From positions 1,922,001 to 1,986,000 of the forward strand of contig NZ_SMGP01000001.1 of assembly GCF_004339745.1 (NCBI RefSeq): a stretch of 64,000 bases of DNA, given 5' to 3'. The DNA is from Paraburkholderia sp. BL9I2N2. GTDB lineage: Bacteria; Pseudomonadota; Gammaproteobacteria; Burkholderiales; Burkholderiaceae. Position 1 is the first letter of the stretch. The number at the start of each line of letters is the position of its first letter. The notes under the pieces are model-generated. The model was not told the origin of the DNA and searched no databases. It saw only the letters and a list, made by a program, of their open reading frames with translations. Below are positions 17,520 to 26,267 of the stretch, piece by piece. The translations under genes and the position numbers were made by a program.

Positions 17520-19082
17520 ATGTCTTGTCCCGGAACACGCCCGCAACCCATGCAGGTACCGCAACTCGCCACTGTGCACGAACGCCTGTTCGACTCCGCG
17601 GCAGCCCGCCCGCATGCCATTGCGCTGATCGCCGGAGATGACACATGGACCTACGATCGCCTGACACGGTATATCAGAAGGCTTTCGCGAGGTCTGCTCG
17701 CTCACGGTCTGAAACCCGGCGATCGCATTGCGCTGCACATGACGAACAAACCGGAAACCGTCGCCGCGTATTACGCGTGCATGTTGACAGGCATGATTGC
17801 GGTGCCGCTGAACAACCGGCTCACACGCGCGGAACTCGAGCCGCAACTGCGACGATTGCAGGTTTCGTTGTATCTGGGCCAGCGGGATCTATACGGTGCG
17901 ATTGCCGGCATGGATGCTTCGATTCTCGTTGCGGACAAGCGCTTTCTTGTCGACGGCTCGGCGCAAGGCGCGGGCGGCAGAGCATGGAGTGAGTTGATCG
18001 AGCACGAGGCAGACGAGATGCGGCTCGAGCCGGTGCGCGTCGACGAACCGGCGCTTCTGCTGTCGACGTCCGGCACCACGGGAGAACCGAAGTTCGTCAC
18101 GCACACCCCGCGCACTGCGTGCGCGATGATGCAAGCTTACCAGGCCATTGCGTCGAGACCATACGACGTCACGCTGATTGCCACGCCCATGATGCATGCT
18201 GCAGGGCTCTTCACTGCGCTCGCGACGCTCGCCACAGACGGCACCTGCGTCCTGATGGACCGATTCGAGCCGGCGGCCGCGCTTGACCTGATAGAACGGC
18301 ACCGTTGCACGATGATGATGTGGTTGCCGTTCATGTATTCGGCGGCGATCGTCGAGCAGATCGCGCAGCCACGCAACGTCGCGTCACTGGGCACCTGCCT
18401 CGTCGGAGGCGACGCGACGCCGCCGAGTCTGCAGGAGGAGTTTTTGCGGGTGTTCGGCGTCAGAATGCGCAATTTCCTCGGCATGAGCGAAAGCGCGGGC
18501 ACCTTCACCTATGGATTCGATAGCGGGCCTGTGTGCCGCGCGGTCGACGTGGACCTCGTTCGTCTCGCCGACACAGAAGGCAACACGGTCAGGCGCGGCG
18601 AAGCGGGCGAACTGATGCTGCGCGGACCGAACCTGTTCGTCGGCTATTGGCTCGGCGCCGGGCGCATCGACGACGCACGCAAGGATGGCTGGTGGCCCAC
18701 CGGCGACGTGATGCGCCAGGACGAGGCCGGCGACTTCTGGTACGTCGCCAGAAAGAAAAACCTGATCATTCGCGGCGGGTCGAACATCTCGCCAACTGAA
18801 ATCGAGCATGCGCTCACGGTCCATCGCGGCGTGCGCGAGGCGGCGATAGTCGGCGTGCGGGACGCCGTCCTCGGGCAGCGCGTGATCGGTTTCGTTGAAC
18901 TGACCGAAACCGCGACGCAGGTCGAGGACGTGTTGCGTGATCTGTCCACCAGAGTTGCGAACTACAAGATGCCGGAGCGGCTCATCGTGGTTGACCGGTT
19001 GCCGCGCAATTCGTTAGGCAAACTGGACCGTGCCAAGCTGGAAGCAATCGGCGAGCGACTGGACGATTGGCGCGCGGCGTGA
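17520..19082 (+). CDS. Acyl-CoA synthetase / AMP-dependent ligase
   Basis: 520 residues of the class I adenylate-forming superfamily. The P-loop LSTSGTTGEPK lies near 181-191, the MSESAG adenine-binding motif near 322, the hinge/A8 region GWWPTGDV and RKKNLIIRGGSNISPTEIE near 395-425, and the catalytic lysine of the C-terminal domain is K501 in NSLGKLD. All core motifs are intact, so it should adenylate a carboxylic acid and transfer it to CoA or another thiol. The substrate cannot be read from sequence. The ATG at 17520 follows GGAG with 9-nt spacing. It is monocistronic, with no acyl-CoA dehydrogenase or transporter adjacent. Confidence 0.9.
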   Translation: MSCPGTRPQPMQVPQLATVHERLFDSAAARPHAIALIAGDDTWTYDRLTRYIRRLSRGLLAHGLKPGDRIALHMTNKPETVAAYYACMLTGMIAVPLNNRLTRAELEPQLRRLQVSLYLGQRDLYGAIAGMDASILVADKRFLVDGSAQGAGGRAWSELIEHEADEMRLEPVRVDEPALLLSTSGTTGEPKFVTHTPRTACAMMQAYQAIASRPYDVTLIATPMMHAAGLFTALATLATDGTCVLMDRFEPAAALDLIERHRCTMMMWLPFMYSAAIVEQIAQPRNVASLGTCLVGGDATPPSLQEEFLRVFGVRMRNFLGMSESAGTFTYGFDSGPVCRAVDVDLVRLADTEGNTVRRGEAGELMLRGPNLFVGYWLGAGRIDDARKDGWWPTGDVMRQDEAGDFWYVARKKNLIIRGGSNISPTEIEHALTVHRGVREAAIVGVRDAVLGQRVIGFVELTETATQVEDVLRDLSTRVANYKMPERLIVVDRLPRNSLGKLDRAKLEAIGERLDDWRAA

Positions 19083-19201
19083 GCGGGCAATATACGTGCG
19101 CCGGCTGTGGAACACGTATCTGCGCGATACGGGCCGTGGACATTCAGATGGCCATCGTAGCGGTTGCTCGTCTTTGAGGTGTCCAGCGCGTTAGCTCTGA
19201 C

Positions 19202-19609
19202 TCACGAGCGCATTGCTTTCGAACGACGTGCGCTCTCAGGAGGAATCAGCCGCCAGGTCAGCAACACCACCAGACCGAAAGCGACGTACAGAAGCGTGAA
19301 GACCCAGCCCGGCAAATCGTAGTAGAGCAGGCGGCTCACCCAGCGCTGAATGAAGCCTTGCGTGAATCCTTGCGTATCCGGCGAACCCGTACGCAGCCAG
19401 TCCTCCAGCGTCGTCAACGGGCACGCGATACCCAGCAGCGACAGCGTGGCCACGATCACGATCGCTGACAGATGAACGAGCCGGAAGAAACGCTGGCGTA
19501 TCCACTTCCAGCGGAGGCCGGCGCCCACCCAGATCGCGACGAATCCGCACACGATGAACAACGCAAGCAGCGCATGCGCGACAAGCACCGCATTGGCCAG
19601 CCAGTTCAT
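19202..19609 (-). CDS. DUF2784-family membrane protein
   Basis: 135 residues with four hydrophobic segments (about 8-28, 42-62, 96-118 region included). The N-terminal ANAVLVAHALLALFIVCGF and the LSLLGIACPLTTLEDWLR segment are characteristic of DUF2784. The function of the family is unknown. It converges with the acyl-CoA ligase and has 119 bases between the stops. Confidence 0.82.
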   Translation of the reverse strand: MNWLANAVLVAHALLALFIVCGFVAIWVGAGLRWKWIRQRFFRLVHLSAIVIVATLSLLGIACPLTTLEDWLRTGSPDTQGFTQGFIQRWVSRLLYYDLPGWVFTLLYVAFGLVVLLTWRLIPPESARRSKAMRS

Positions 19610-19733
19610 GATCGGCTTTCTCGTGACCTGCTCGCTGCGGGTACGATTGAATCAAACAGGTCCGCAAGACTGCGCGCGAAATGCACATAAGCCACTTGAT
19701 GCCGTGACTATCGACGCATCCGGCAGCGCGCCT

Positions 19734-19892
19734 TCAGCGCCTGTGGCGCATCACTTCCCAGCAATCGTGATGGTTCATTCGTCTGAGCTGCCGACGCCTG
19801 ATCATCTCGCGCCAATAATGTCCGGCGACCAACAGCATGGCGACACTCAGACCACACAGACCCACGACGATTCCCGCCCCCGATTCGGCCAT
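19734..19892 (-). CDS. Small membrane protein, 52 residues
   Basis: The ATG at 19892 is preceded by a perfect AAGGAG at about 6-nt spacing, which is the main reason to believe it. The product has one hydrophobic helix (GAGIVVGLCGLSVAMLLVAG, about 5-24) and then a strongly basic tail with clustered Arg and His. It belongs to no family I recognise. It lies 41 bases downstream of the 68-residue gene on the same strand, so they may be co-expressed. Confidence 0.6.
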   Translation of the reverse strand: MAESGAGIVVGLCGLSVAMLLVAGHYWREMIRRRQLRRMNHHDCWEVMRHRR

Positions 19893-19932
19893 GCAACACT
19901 CCTTGACTGTGCAACTGATCAAGCGATACGTG

Positions 19933-20139
19933 TCATTCGTCGTTCAGGATACGAGCGGCGGCCTTCAGAAAAATCTGTCCGTCATCGGTAATGAGAGGGC
20001 GTTGTTGCCCGGAAGCGAGCTCTTCCAGCGTGACGAGTTGGCGCTCCAGAAGCGCTTCCAGATCGGCACCGTCCAGACTCGGTAGATCCGGTGCATCCTT
20101 GAGCAACATGAGGGTCGCGAATTCGTGTGGACTGAGCAT
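19933..20139 (-). CDS. Small hypothetical protein, 68 residues
   Basis: The ATG at 20139 has CAGGAG at 7-nt spacing. Sequence MLSPHEFATLMLLKDAPDLP, then EALLERQLVTLEELASGQQRP and ITDDGQIFLKAAARI, looks like a compact winged-helix-type fragment (helix, 'L..RQLV', 'IT..G..FL'), similar to small 'preprotein' or MarR-like modules in this clade, but the match is by eye only. No signal peptide. Confidence 0.6.
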   Translation of the reverse strand: MLSPHEFATLMLLKDAPDLPSLDGADLEALLERQLVTLEELASGQQRPLITDDGQIFLKAAARILNDE

Positions 20140-20488
20140 CGTTGTCTCCTGGCTGAGCTTGCTGCCTGGCTGGGAACCTGATCCGTTGGCCTCGCTTCGC
20201 GAGCAGGATCAATTCGGTGTGGTGGCCGCTGCGGGATGTCACCTTGCGTTCGGGTGGCATGTCGCGCGCCGAGGTGCCCATCTTAATGCGGACAGCTGCA
20301 ATAGATCAACATGTGGGAAAAGCTTTTTTTTGGATCCGCTTTGCGGCATGTGTAGGTCAGCGCCATACTTGATACATGCGGGATTTATCCTGATGAATAT
20401 CCTGGCAGCGCTTCCATACGCCGGCCTCCACACTCGAAGCGAGGCCCGTATGCCTGGCGCTGCGGTCGAAACCTGAAGGAGATAACAC
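20140..20488. other. Divergent intergenic region, 349 bases
   Basis: Between the minus-strand small genes and the plus-strand amidohydrolase. It has a short AT-rich patch around 20315-20332 (AAAAGCTTTTTTTT) that could be part of a promoter or terminator. No gene is supported. Confidence 0.5.
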
Positions 20489-21739
20489 TTGACCAGCTTT
20501 CTCTTACGTAACGGCGCGCTTCTCGATCCTACCCATCCTGATCTGCTGGAAGGTTTCGAAATTCTCATCGAGGACGGCTTCGTCCGCGAAGTGTCCGATA
20601 AACCGATCAAGAGCAGCAACGCGCACGTGATCGACGTCAAAGGCAAAACGATCATGCCGGGGCTGATCGATCTGCATGTGCATGTCGTTGCAATCGAGTT
20701 CAATCTGCCGCGCGTGGCGACGCTCCCCAACGTGCTCGTCACGCTGCGCGCCGTGCCGATCATGCGCGCGATGCTGCGCCGCGGCTTCACCACCGTGCGC
20801 GACGCGGGCGGGGCAGGGTATCCATTCAAGCAGGCGGTCGAATCGGGGCTCATCGAAGGTCCGCGCCTCTTTGTATCCGGCCGCGCGTTGAGCCAGACGG
20901 GCGGTCATGCGGATCCGCGCGCCCGCTCCGACTACATGCCGCCCGATTCACCGTGCGGATGCTGCGTGCGCGTGGGCGCGCTCGGCCGCGTGGCGGACGG
21001 TGTCGATGAAGTGCGCCGGGCCGTGCGCGAGGAACTGCAGATGGGCGCCGACCAGATCAAGATCATGGCTTCGGGCGGGGTTGCTTCGCCCACCGATCCG
21101 GTCGGCGCATTCGGTTACTCCGAAGACGAGATCCGCGCCATCGTCGCCGAAGCTCAGGGGCGTGGCACGTATGTACTGGCGCATGCCTATACGCCCGCGG
21201 CGATCGCGCGCGCCGTGCGTTGCGGCGTGCGCACGATCGAGCACGGCAATCTGATCGACGAGGAGACCGCGCGTCTCGTGGCGGAACACGGCGCGTATGT
21301 CGTGCCGACCCTCGTCACTTACGACGCCCTTGCAAGCGAAGGCGAGAAATATGGACTGCCGCCGGCCAGCATCGCCAAGGTCGCGGACGTGCATGGCGCG
21401 GGGCTCCAATCGATTGAAATCATGAAGCGCGCCGGCGTGAAGATGGGCTTCGGCACGGACCTGCTCGGCGAGGCACAGCGGCTGCAAAGCGATGAGTTCC
21501 GGATTCTGGCCGACGTCATGTCGCCGGCCGAGGTGATCGCGAGCGCGACCATCGTTGGCGCGGAAGTGCTCGGTATGCAGGACAAGCTCGGCAGAATCAT
21601 GGCGGGCGCGCATGCCGATGTGCTGGTGGTCGACGGCAATCCTTTGAAGTCCGTAGATTGCCTGCTGGGCCAGGGCGAGCATATTCCGCTCGTAATGAAG
21701 GATGGCCGGATCTTCGTCAACGAACTCGAAAGCGCTTGA
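20489..21739 (+). CDS. Metal-dependent amidohydrolase
   Basis: 416 residues starting at TTG 20489, placed 8 nt after GAAGGAG; no ATG fits. Amidohydrolase-superfamily TIM barrel flanked by a small beta domain: HVH at 63-65 in MPGLIDLHVHV, a QIKIMASGG segment carrying the likely bridging lysine, the later metal His residues in VLAHAYTP and TIEHGN, and the catalytic Asp in GFGTDLLG. The C-terminal NPLKSVDCLLG and IPLVMKDGRIF close the beta domain. These features match the imidazolonepropionase/Xaa-Pro dipeptidase-like branch. Likely hydrolyses a cyclic amide or carboxamidopeptide. The MFS carrier gene begins 55 bases on and may import its substrate. Confidence 0.88.
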   Translation: MTSFLLRNGALLDPTHPDLLEGFEILIEDGFVREVSDKPIKSSNAHVIDVKGKTIMPGLIDLHVHVVAIEFNLPRVATLPNVLVTLRAVPIMRAMLRRGFTTVRDAGGAGYPFKQAVESGLIEGPRLFVSGRALSQTGGHADPRARSDYMPPDSPCGCCVRVGALGRVADGVDEVRRAVREELQMGADQIKIMASGGVASPTDPVGAFGYSEDEIRAIVAEAQGRGTYVLAHAYTPAAIARAVRCGVRTIEHGNLIDEETARLVAEHGAYVVPTLVTYDALASEGEKYGLPPASIAKVADVHGAGLQSIEIMKRAGVKMGFGTDLLGEAQRLQSDEFRILADVMSPAEVIASATIVGAEVLGMQDKLGRIMAGAHADVLVVDGNPLKSVDCLLGQGEHIPLVMKDGRIFVNELESA

Positions 21740-21794
21740 CCTTATGAGCCCGCCCGCGTTCGCGGCGCCCCAATGTCCCAATCGGAGCTTGTCC

Positions 21795-23165
21795 ATGTCG
21801 ATGATTGCCGCTCGCATCGAGCGATTGCCGTTTTCAGGTTTTCACCGCCGTCTGTTGTTGATGGGCGGCCTCGGCTACACCTTCGATGCGATGGACGCCG
21901 CCGTGCTCGCATTCCTGCTGCCCGTGCTGCGCACGCAATGGGGGTTGACGAGCGTGCAGACCGGCGTGCTGGGAAGCGGTACGTTCATGGGCTATTTCGT
22001 CGGTGCGATGCTCGCGGGCATGCTTGGCGACATCATCGGCAGACGCAAGGTCATGATGTATGCGCTCGTGATTTACTGTGTCGCGTCCCTTGCCAGCGCG
22101 CTCGCGAACGACTGGGGATTTTTTCTGGCGACGCGTATTGTCGCCGGCCTGGGGACGGGTGCGGAAAGCGCCATCGTCGCGCCGTTTCTCTCCGAGTTCG
22201 TGGCACGGCGATATCGCGGCAGTTTCACCGGCAGCCTCGCGGGATTTTTCTCGTTTGGCTTCGTGGCGGCCGCACTGCTGGGCTATCTGGTGATTCCGCT
22301 CGCACCCAATGCGTGGCGCGCGGTCATGGTGATCACGGCGCTGCCCATTGTGATGCTGCTCTGGTGGCGCCGCGCGTTGCCCGAGTCGCCGCGCTGGCTC
22401 GAGGCACGCGACCGGCACGCGGAAGCCGATGCGATCGTGTCGCGGATGGAAGCGGAGGTGATGAAAGCCGGCATACAGTTGGAGCCGCTGTCTCCCGCGC
22501 GCGAGGGATCCGTTCCGCTCGCGGCCGGACGGGCCTCGATCATCGCCAACGTCAAGGCGCTGTGGGCGGCGAAGCTCGCGCGCATCACGGCCATGACGTG
22601 GCTGATGTGGCTATCCATCACGTTCAGCTACTACGCGTTTTTCACGTGGATTCCCGGCTTGCTGGTTCAGAACGGGATGACGATCACGCGGAGCTTTTCG
22701 TATTCGCTCGTGATTTACATCGCGCAGATTCCCGGATACTTTTCGGGCGCGTGGCTCAACGAGAAGATCGGCCGCCAGGCGACGATTGCGTCGTACATGA
22801 TATTGGGCGGCATCTCGGCGCTCGGGCTTGCGTTGACGGGTACGGATACCGGCATCATGGTGTCGGGCATCCTGCTTTCGTTCTTCATGAACGGCACCTA
22901 TGCCGGCGTTTATGCCTACACCCCGGAGGTTTTTCCCACCGACGTGCGCGCGACGGGCACCGGGCTCGCTTCGTCGATTGGCCGGCTGGGCGCGATTGCC
23001 GCGCCTATCCTCGTCGGGTACGTCTATCCGCTGCTGGGCTTTGCCGGCGTGTTCGGGGCGACGACGCTCGTGCTGCTGATCGGCGCGTTGGCGGTGTTGC
23101 TCATGGGCGTGCCGACCCGCGGAAGATCGCTAGAGGACATTGCGGCAGGGCAGATCAACCAGTGA
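21795..23165 (+). CDS. MFS transporter, metabolite:H+ symporter-like
   Basis: 456 residues from the ATG at 21795, which has GGAG 7 nt upstream; an in-frame ATG at 21744 would add 17 weakly hydrophobic residues. Twelve hydrophobic segments are apparent. Family features are GYTFDAMDAAVLAFLLPVL in helix 1, with the acidic residue typical of AAHS/NiaP-like carriers, GDIIGRRKVM in loop 2-3 and YTPEVFPTDVRATGTG near the C-terminal half. This predicts uptake of an organic acid or nitrogenous metabolite. It is co-directional with the amidohydrolase and converges with the NCS1 permease gene; a stem-loop lies between the stops. Confidence 0.88.
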   Translation: MSMIAARIERLPFSGFHRRLLLMGGLGYTFDAMDAAVLAFLLPVLRTQWGLTSVQTGVLGSGTFMGYFVGAMLAGMLGDIIGRRKVMMYALVIYCVASLASALANDWGFFLATRIVAGLGTGAESAIVAPFLSEFVARRYRGSFTGSLAGFFSFGFVAAALLGYLVIPLAPNAWRAVMVITALPIVMLLWWRRALPESPRWLEARDRHAEADAIVSRMEAEVMKAGIQLEPLSPAREGSVPLAAGRASIIANVKALWAAKLARITAMTWLMWLSITFSYYAFFTWIPGLLVQNGMTITRSFSYSLVIYIAQIPGYFSGAWLNEKIGRQATIASYMILGGISALGLALTGTDTGIMVSGILLSFFMNGTYAGVYAYTPEVFPTDVRATGTGLASSIGRLGAIAAPILVGYVYPLLGFAGVFGATTLVLLIGALAVLLMGVPTRGRSLEDIAAGQINQ

Positions 23166-23238
23166 GAAAGGCGGAGCCGCCTATCGTGACGAACCGTCCG
23201 CCTGCGGGATGCAGCGCGCGCTAATGCTTGACTCTGCC

Positions 23239-23278
23239 TCGTGGAGCTGAACGCGGGTCACCGCATCCAGCTCCACGA
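23239..23278. terminator. Inverted repeat between convergent transporters
   Basis: Arms TCGTGGAGCTG (23239-23249) and CAGCTCCACGA (23268-23278), 11 bp perfect, 18-base loop. It sits between the MFS stop (23165) and the NCS1 stop (23286), so a bidirectional transcription end is likely, though no long T run follows. Confidence 0.5.
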
Positions 23279-23285
23279 AGAAGCC

Positions 23286-24743
23286 TTAAGCGCGGGTCGT
23301 CGCAATGGCGGTACGTGGCCGCAGCGTCGCCATGATCAGATAGGTGCCGCCACCGATCAACACGCCGAAGAACCAGCCATAGGTGTTCCACCAGACCGGC
23401 AGCAGGTTGGTGAAGTTCGGCAGAAAGGTCGAAAACACGCTGCCGATCGCCGCCGCGATCAACGCGTTGACGTTCCAGCCGCCTTCGTAACGGTACTCGC
23501 CATGCTCCTGATAGAGCGCCGCAACGTTGATGTTGCCCTTGGCCACCAGATAGTAGTCCACCAGAATGATCCCCAACAACGGGCCCATCGTCGCGCCGAT
23601 GGCGTTGACGAAGTGCGCGGCGTTGCCTTCCCACGGCGCGAACGGGTAGAGCACCAGCGCGATGGCCGCGGCAATATAGCCGCCTTTCTTGAAGCTGATC
23701 TGCTTGGGGAACACGTTGGAGATGTCGAACGCCGCCGAGACGAAATTGGCGACCACGTTGATGCCCAGCGTGGCGACCGCGAAGGTCAGCGCCGCGATGA
23801 GCGCCAGTACCCAGCTGTCGAACTTGGCTGAGATCTGCTCGGGGTGCAGCAGGACTTCGCCATACACCTTGAAGGCGGCGATGGTGGTGATGCCCGCGAC
23901 CAGCGAGAACGCGATCAGGTTGACCGGCAGGCCCCACAGATTGCCTTTCTTCACGGCTTCGCGATTCTTTGCGTAGCGCGAGAAGTCGCAAAAGTTCAGG
24001 TACAGCGCCGCGAAGTAGGTGATCCAGGTCGCGCCCACTGCCATCAGCGCCCAGAACGAGCCCGGCTCGCCGCTGACACCGGCGTCTTTGGTTTTGTCGA
24101 GCAGCACGTCCATCGGAATGCCGTGCGAGAACGAGAAGCCGCCGGCCTTCACGCACAGGCCGATCGCGAGAATCAGCATCGCGACCCACACCGCCGGGCC
24201 GGCCCAGTCCTGAAACTTGCGCACCGTCTCCATGCCCTTCTGGATGATGAGCAACTGCAGCGCCCAGATCACCACGTAGCAGATCACCTCCAACCCGGAG
24301 TGGCCGAGGAAGTGCGTGCCCTTGTAGAACGTCATCATGCTGTCGTTGCGGATAAGCAGAGCGACCAGCGCGCCCGCTGCCGCGGCCGTCTGCGCGCCGT
24401 ACCAGAAGCAGGCCACCACGGCGCGCACCAGCGCCGCGAGGTTGGCGCCCCACACGCCGAAGGAGGCGCGCGCCAGCACCGGGTAGGGCACGCCGGTCTT
24501 CTCGCCGGCGTAGCCGATCAGGTTCATCAGCGCGAAGATCACCAGCGAGCCGATTCCAATCGCCAGCACGAAGTTCGTAAACGTGCCGCACAGCAGGAAC
24601 AGGCTGGCTGCGAGGTAGTAGCCCCAGAGGCTGTGCACGTCCGAAGTCCAGACGTTGAAGATGCTGAAGGCGCCCCAGTTGCGCACCCTTGAAGGGGCGA
24701 GATCTTCGTTGTAGAGGCCGGGGGAAGGGTTGCGGATTTCCAT
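23286..24743 (-). CDS. NCS1-family permease (nucleobase/allantoin/hydantoin type)
   Basis: 485 residues from the ATG at 24743, preceded by AAAGGAG at proper spacing; upstream in-frame codons read through the ribosome site and are excluded. Opens with NPSPGLYNEDLAPSRVRNWG, the N-terminal signature of NCS1 carriers, then about 12 hydrophobic helices including GVPYPVLARASFGVWGANL and VACFWYGAQT, which line the substrate site in the hydantoin transporter Mhp1. It should import a purine, pyrimidine, allantoin or hydantoin with Na+ or H+. The neighbouring amidohydrolase and, further right, the DUF917/racemase operon are compatible with a hydantoin-like substrate, but this is inference. Confidence 0.92.
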   Translation of the reverse strand: MEIRNPSPGLYNEDLAPSRVRNWGAFSIFNVWTSDVHSLWGYYLAASLFLLCGTFTNFVLAIGIGSLVIFALMNLIGYAGEKTGVPYPVLARASFGVWGANLAALVRAVVACFWYGAQTAAAAGALVALLIRNDSMMTFYKGTHFLGHSGLEVICYVVIWALQLLIIQKGMETVRKFQDWAGPAVWVAMLILAIGLCVKAGGFSFSHGIPMDVLLDKTKDAGVSGEPGSFWALMAVGATWITYFAALYLNFCDFSRYAKNREAVKKGNLWGLPVNLIAFSLVAGITTIAAFKVYGEVLLHPEQISAKFDSWVLALIAALTFAVATLGINVVANFVSAAFDISNVFPKQISFKKGGYIAAAIALVLYPFAPWEGNAAHFVNAIGATMGPLLGIILVDYYLVAKGNINVAALYQEHGEYRYEGGWNVNALIAAAIGSVFSTFLPNFTNLLPVWWNTYGWFFGVLIGGGTYLIMATLRPRTAIATTRA

Positions 24744-24834
24744 CTGTCTTCTCCTTTGAGTTCGTGGAACTGAGGAAACACCGCCGGAAGTCCTGGGCGG
24801 CAATCCCCCCGCGTCTGAAGCAAGCTCGTATGCA

Positions 24835-24879
24835 AGAACTGTATGCACTTTGATGCGCAGTTCTGAATGGGTTAACCCT
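24835..24879. promoter_or_regulatory. Palindromic elements upstream of the NCS1 permease
   Basis: Inverted repeat AGAACTG (24835-24841) / CAGTTCT (24858-24864), then a perfect 10-bp palindrome GGGTTAACCC at 24869-24878. Both lie 92-135 bases upstream of the permease ATG, a position suitable for a regulator operator. No regulator gene is adjacent. Confidence 0.45.
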
Positions 24880-25150
24880 TAATCGAGAGGCGCGGCGACG
24901 CAAACAGGCTGCCAATCAAGTGTCTCGTGGCGATATGCGCGGAAGCGCACAGAGTCACCCAGGGGCGCGGCGCTAGTCTGATGGATGCCGTAGAAAAGCC
25001 TCCCCGGCTTCCAGGAACCGTATTTCTGCAAGTCTTTCGCAAGCCCCAGCTCTGCGAGCGGTCAGGCAATGATTGCTCACAACACCAGGTCGACATCAGG
25101 GAGCCGCGCTGTCCCGCGGAATGCAGCGTTTACGCCATCAGGTGCCACCG
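24880..25150. other. Remainder of the divergent intergenic region, no gene seen
   Basis: Separates the minus-strand permease and the plus-strand FecR gene (full gap 24744-25150). No supported ORF; presumably it carries the FecR operon promoter. Confidence 0.45.
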
Positions 25151-25618
25151 ATGCGTCTCCAAGCCGCCCAATATGCGTTGCTTCTAGCCTGCGGATGCAT
25201 GGCTGTCGCGGATGCACTTGCCGACGATGCTGCCGGCGTCGTCAAGACCGTCAAGGGCACGGTGCAGATCGAGCGGTCCGGAGCAAGTTCGGGCGCGGCC
25301 ATCGGCAGCGAGGTGTATGGCAAGGATCGTATCGTGACCGGCCCGCAGTCCTCCGTCGGCATCACGCTGCGTGACACCACCCAGCTCTCGGCCGGCGCCG
25401 ATACCATCCTCGACCTCAACAAATTCGCATTCAATACCACGACCCATGACGGCGTGCTCGACGCCTCCGTCAAACGCGGCTCACTGGCCGTGATTTCCGG
25501 AAAACTGGCGAAGGCGAATCCGGATGCCGTCCGTTTCAGCACACCGACCACCACGCTTGGCGTGCGCGGCACTGAGTTCATCATCGAAGTCGGGGATAAA
25601 GGGGAGGGCGCACATTGA
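25151..25618 (+). CDS. FecR-domain exported protein
   Basis: 155 residues from the ATG at 25151 (AGGTG upstream; an ATG at 25121 is a less likely alternative because it would add charged residues before the signal peptide). Signal peptide MRLQAAQYALLLACGCMAVADALA. The rest is a complete FecR domain: AGVVKTVKGTVQIERSG, then AIGSEVYGKDRIVTGPQSSVGI, an acidic turn and VRFSTPTTTLGVRGTEFIIEV, where LGVRGTEF is the hallmark motif of periplasmic FecR proteins. It opens a three-gene operon; the TGA overlaps the TTG start of the OmpA gene. Confidence 0.85.
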   Translation: MRLQAAQYALLLACGCMAVADALADDAAGVVKTVKGTVQIERSGASSGAAIGSEVYGKDRIVTGPQSSVGITLRDTTQLSAGADTILDLNKFAFNTTTHDGVLDASVKRGSLAVISGKLAKANPDAVRFSTPTTTLGVRGTEFIIEVGDKGEGAH

Positions 25619-26229
25619 AGGCTGCAATCCGACGTCGCGGGCTGGCATGGGCAGCGGCATTCGTCATGCTGGCCTTGCTGGCCGCGTGCAGCACTCCGGA
25701 CAAAATCATTCTATTGCCGGATCCCGACGGCAAGGTCGGCGCGGTCGTTGTCCACAGCGCGACCGGCGAGCAGACCATAGACAAGGCTTACGCCGGAGTC
25801 GACGTCACGAAGAGCGGCTCCATTGAAAAAACGCTGGATAGCCAGTCCACTGTGCAGGCACGATATGGTGAACTGCTCGCGGCCCGGCCGCCGCGCCCCA
25901 TGACCTTCACGATCTTTTTTCTCTTCGACTCCGCCACCGAATTGGCCCCGGAGTCGGCCGCCACGGTTAAGAAACTGAAGGCCGTTCTTGCGACCTGGCC
26001 TGCGCCCCAACTCGTGGTGGTCGGTCATACCGATCTCGCCGGCTCGCAGGACTTCAATGACAAACTGTCCATGCAGCGGGCGCAGACGGTGGCGACGTTC
26101 CTGATCAAGCAAGGCATTCCTGCCCAACAGATTGAGATCGCCGCGCGGGGCAAACGCGAGCCACTGGTCCCCACGGCGGATGGCGTTCCCCATCGCATGA
26201 ACCGGCGCGCGGTCATCACCGTCCAATGA
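25615..26229 (+). CDS. OmpA-family lipoprotein
   Basis: 204 residues from TTG 25615, overlapping the FecR stop and preceded by GGGGAGG. The signal sequence ends at a lipobox LLAAC (C25 region) followed by STPDK. The C-terminal half is an OmpA-like peptidoglycan-binding domain: FFLFDSATELAPES, VVVGHTDLAGSQDFNDKLS, then HRMNRRAVITV. It is likely an outer- or inner-membrane lipoprotein that ties the module to the cell wall. Gene order FecR, OmpA, CHASE2 points to an envelope-sensing unit. Confidence 0.87.
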   Translation: MKAAIRRRGLAWAAAFVMLALLAACSTPDKIILLPDPDGKVGAVVVHSATGEQTIDKAYAGVDVTKSGSIEKTLDSQSTVQARYGELLAARPPRPMTFTIFFLFDSATELAPESAATVKKLKAVLATWPAPQLVVVGHTDLAGSQDFNDKLSMQRAQTVATFLIKQGIPAQQIEIAARGKREPLVPTADGVPHRMNRRAVITVQ

Positions 26230-26267
26230 CCCGCGCCAGTCATCGGCGCTAAGTGGCCTTTCCGTCG

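Noticed and set aside
23221..24915. 564-codon minus-strand frame overlapping the NCS1 permease
   Set aside because: Arg/Gly-rich, out of frame with the clear permease gene.
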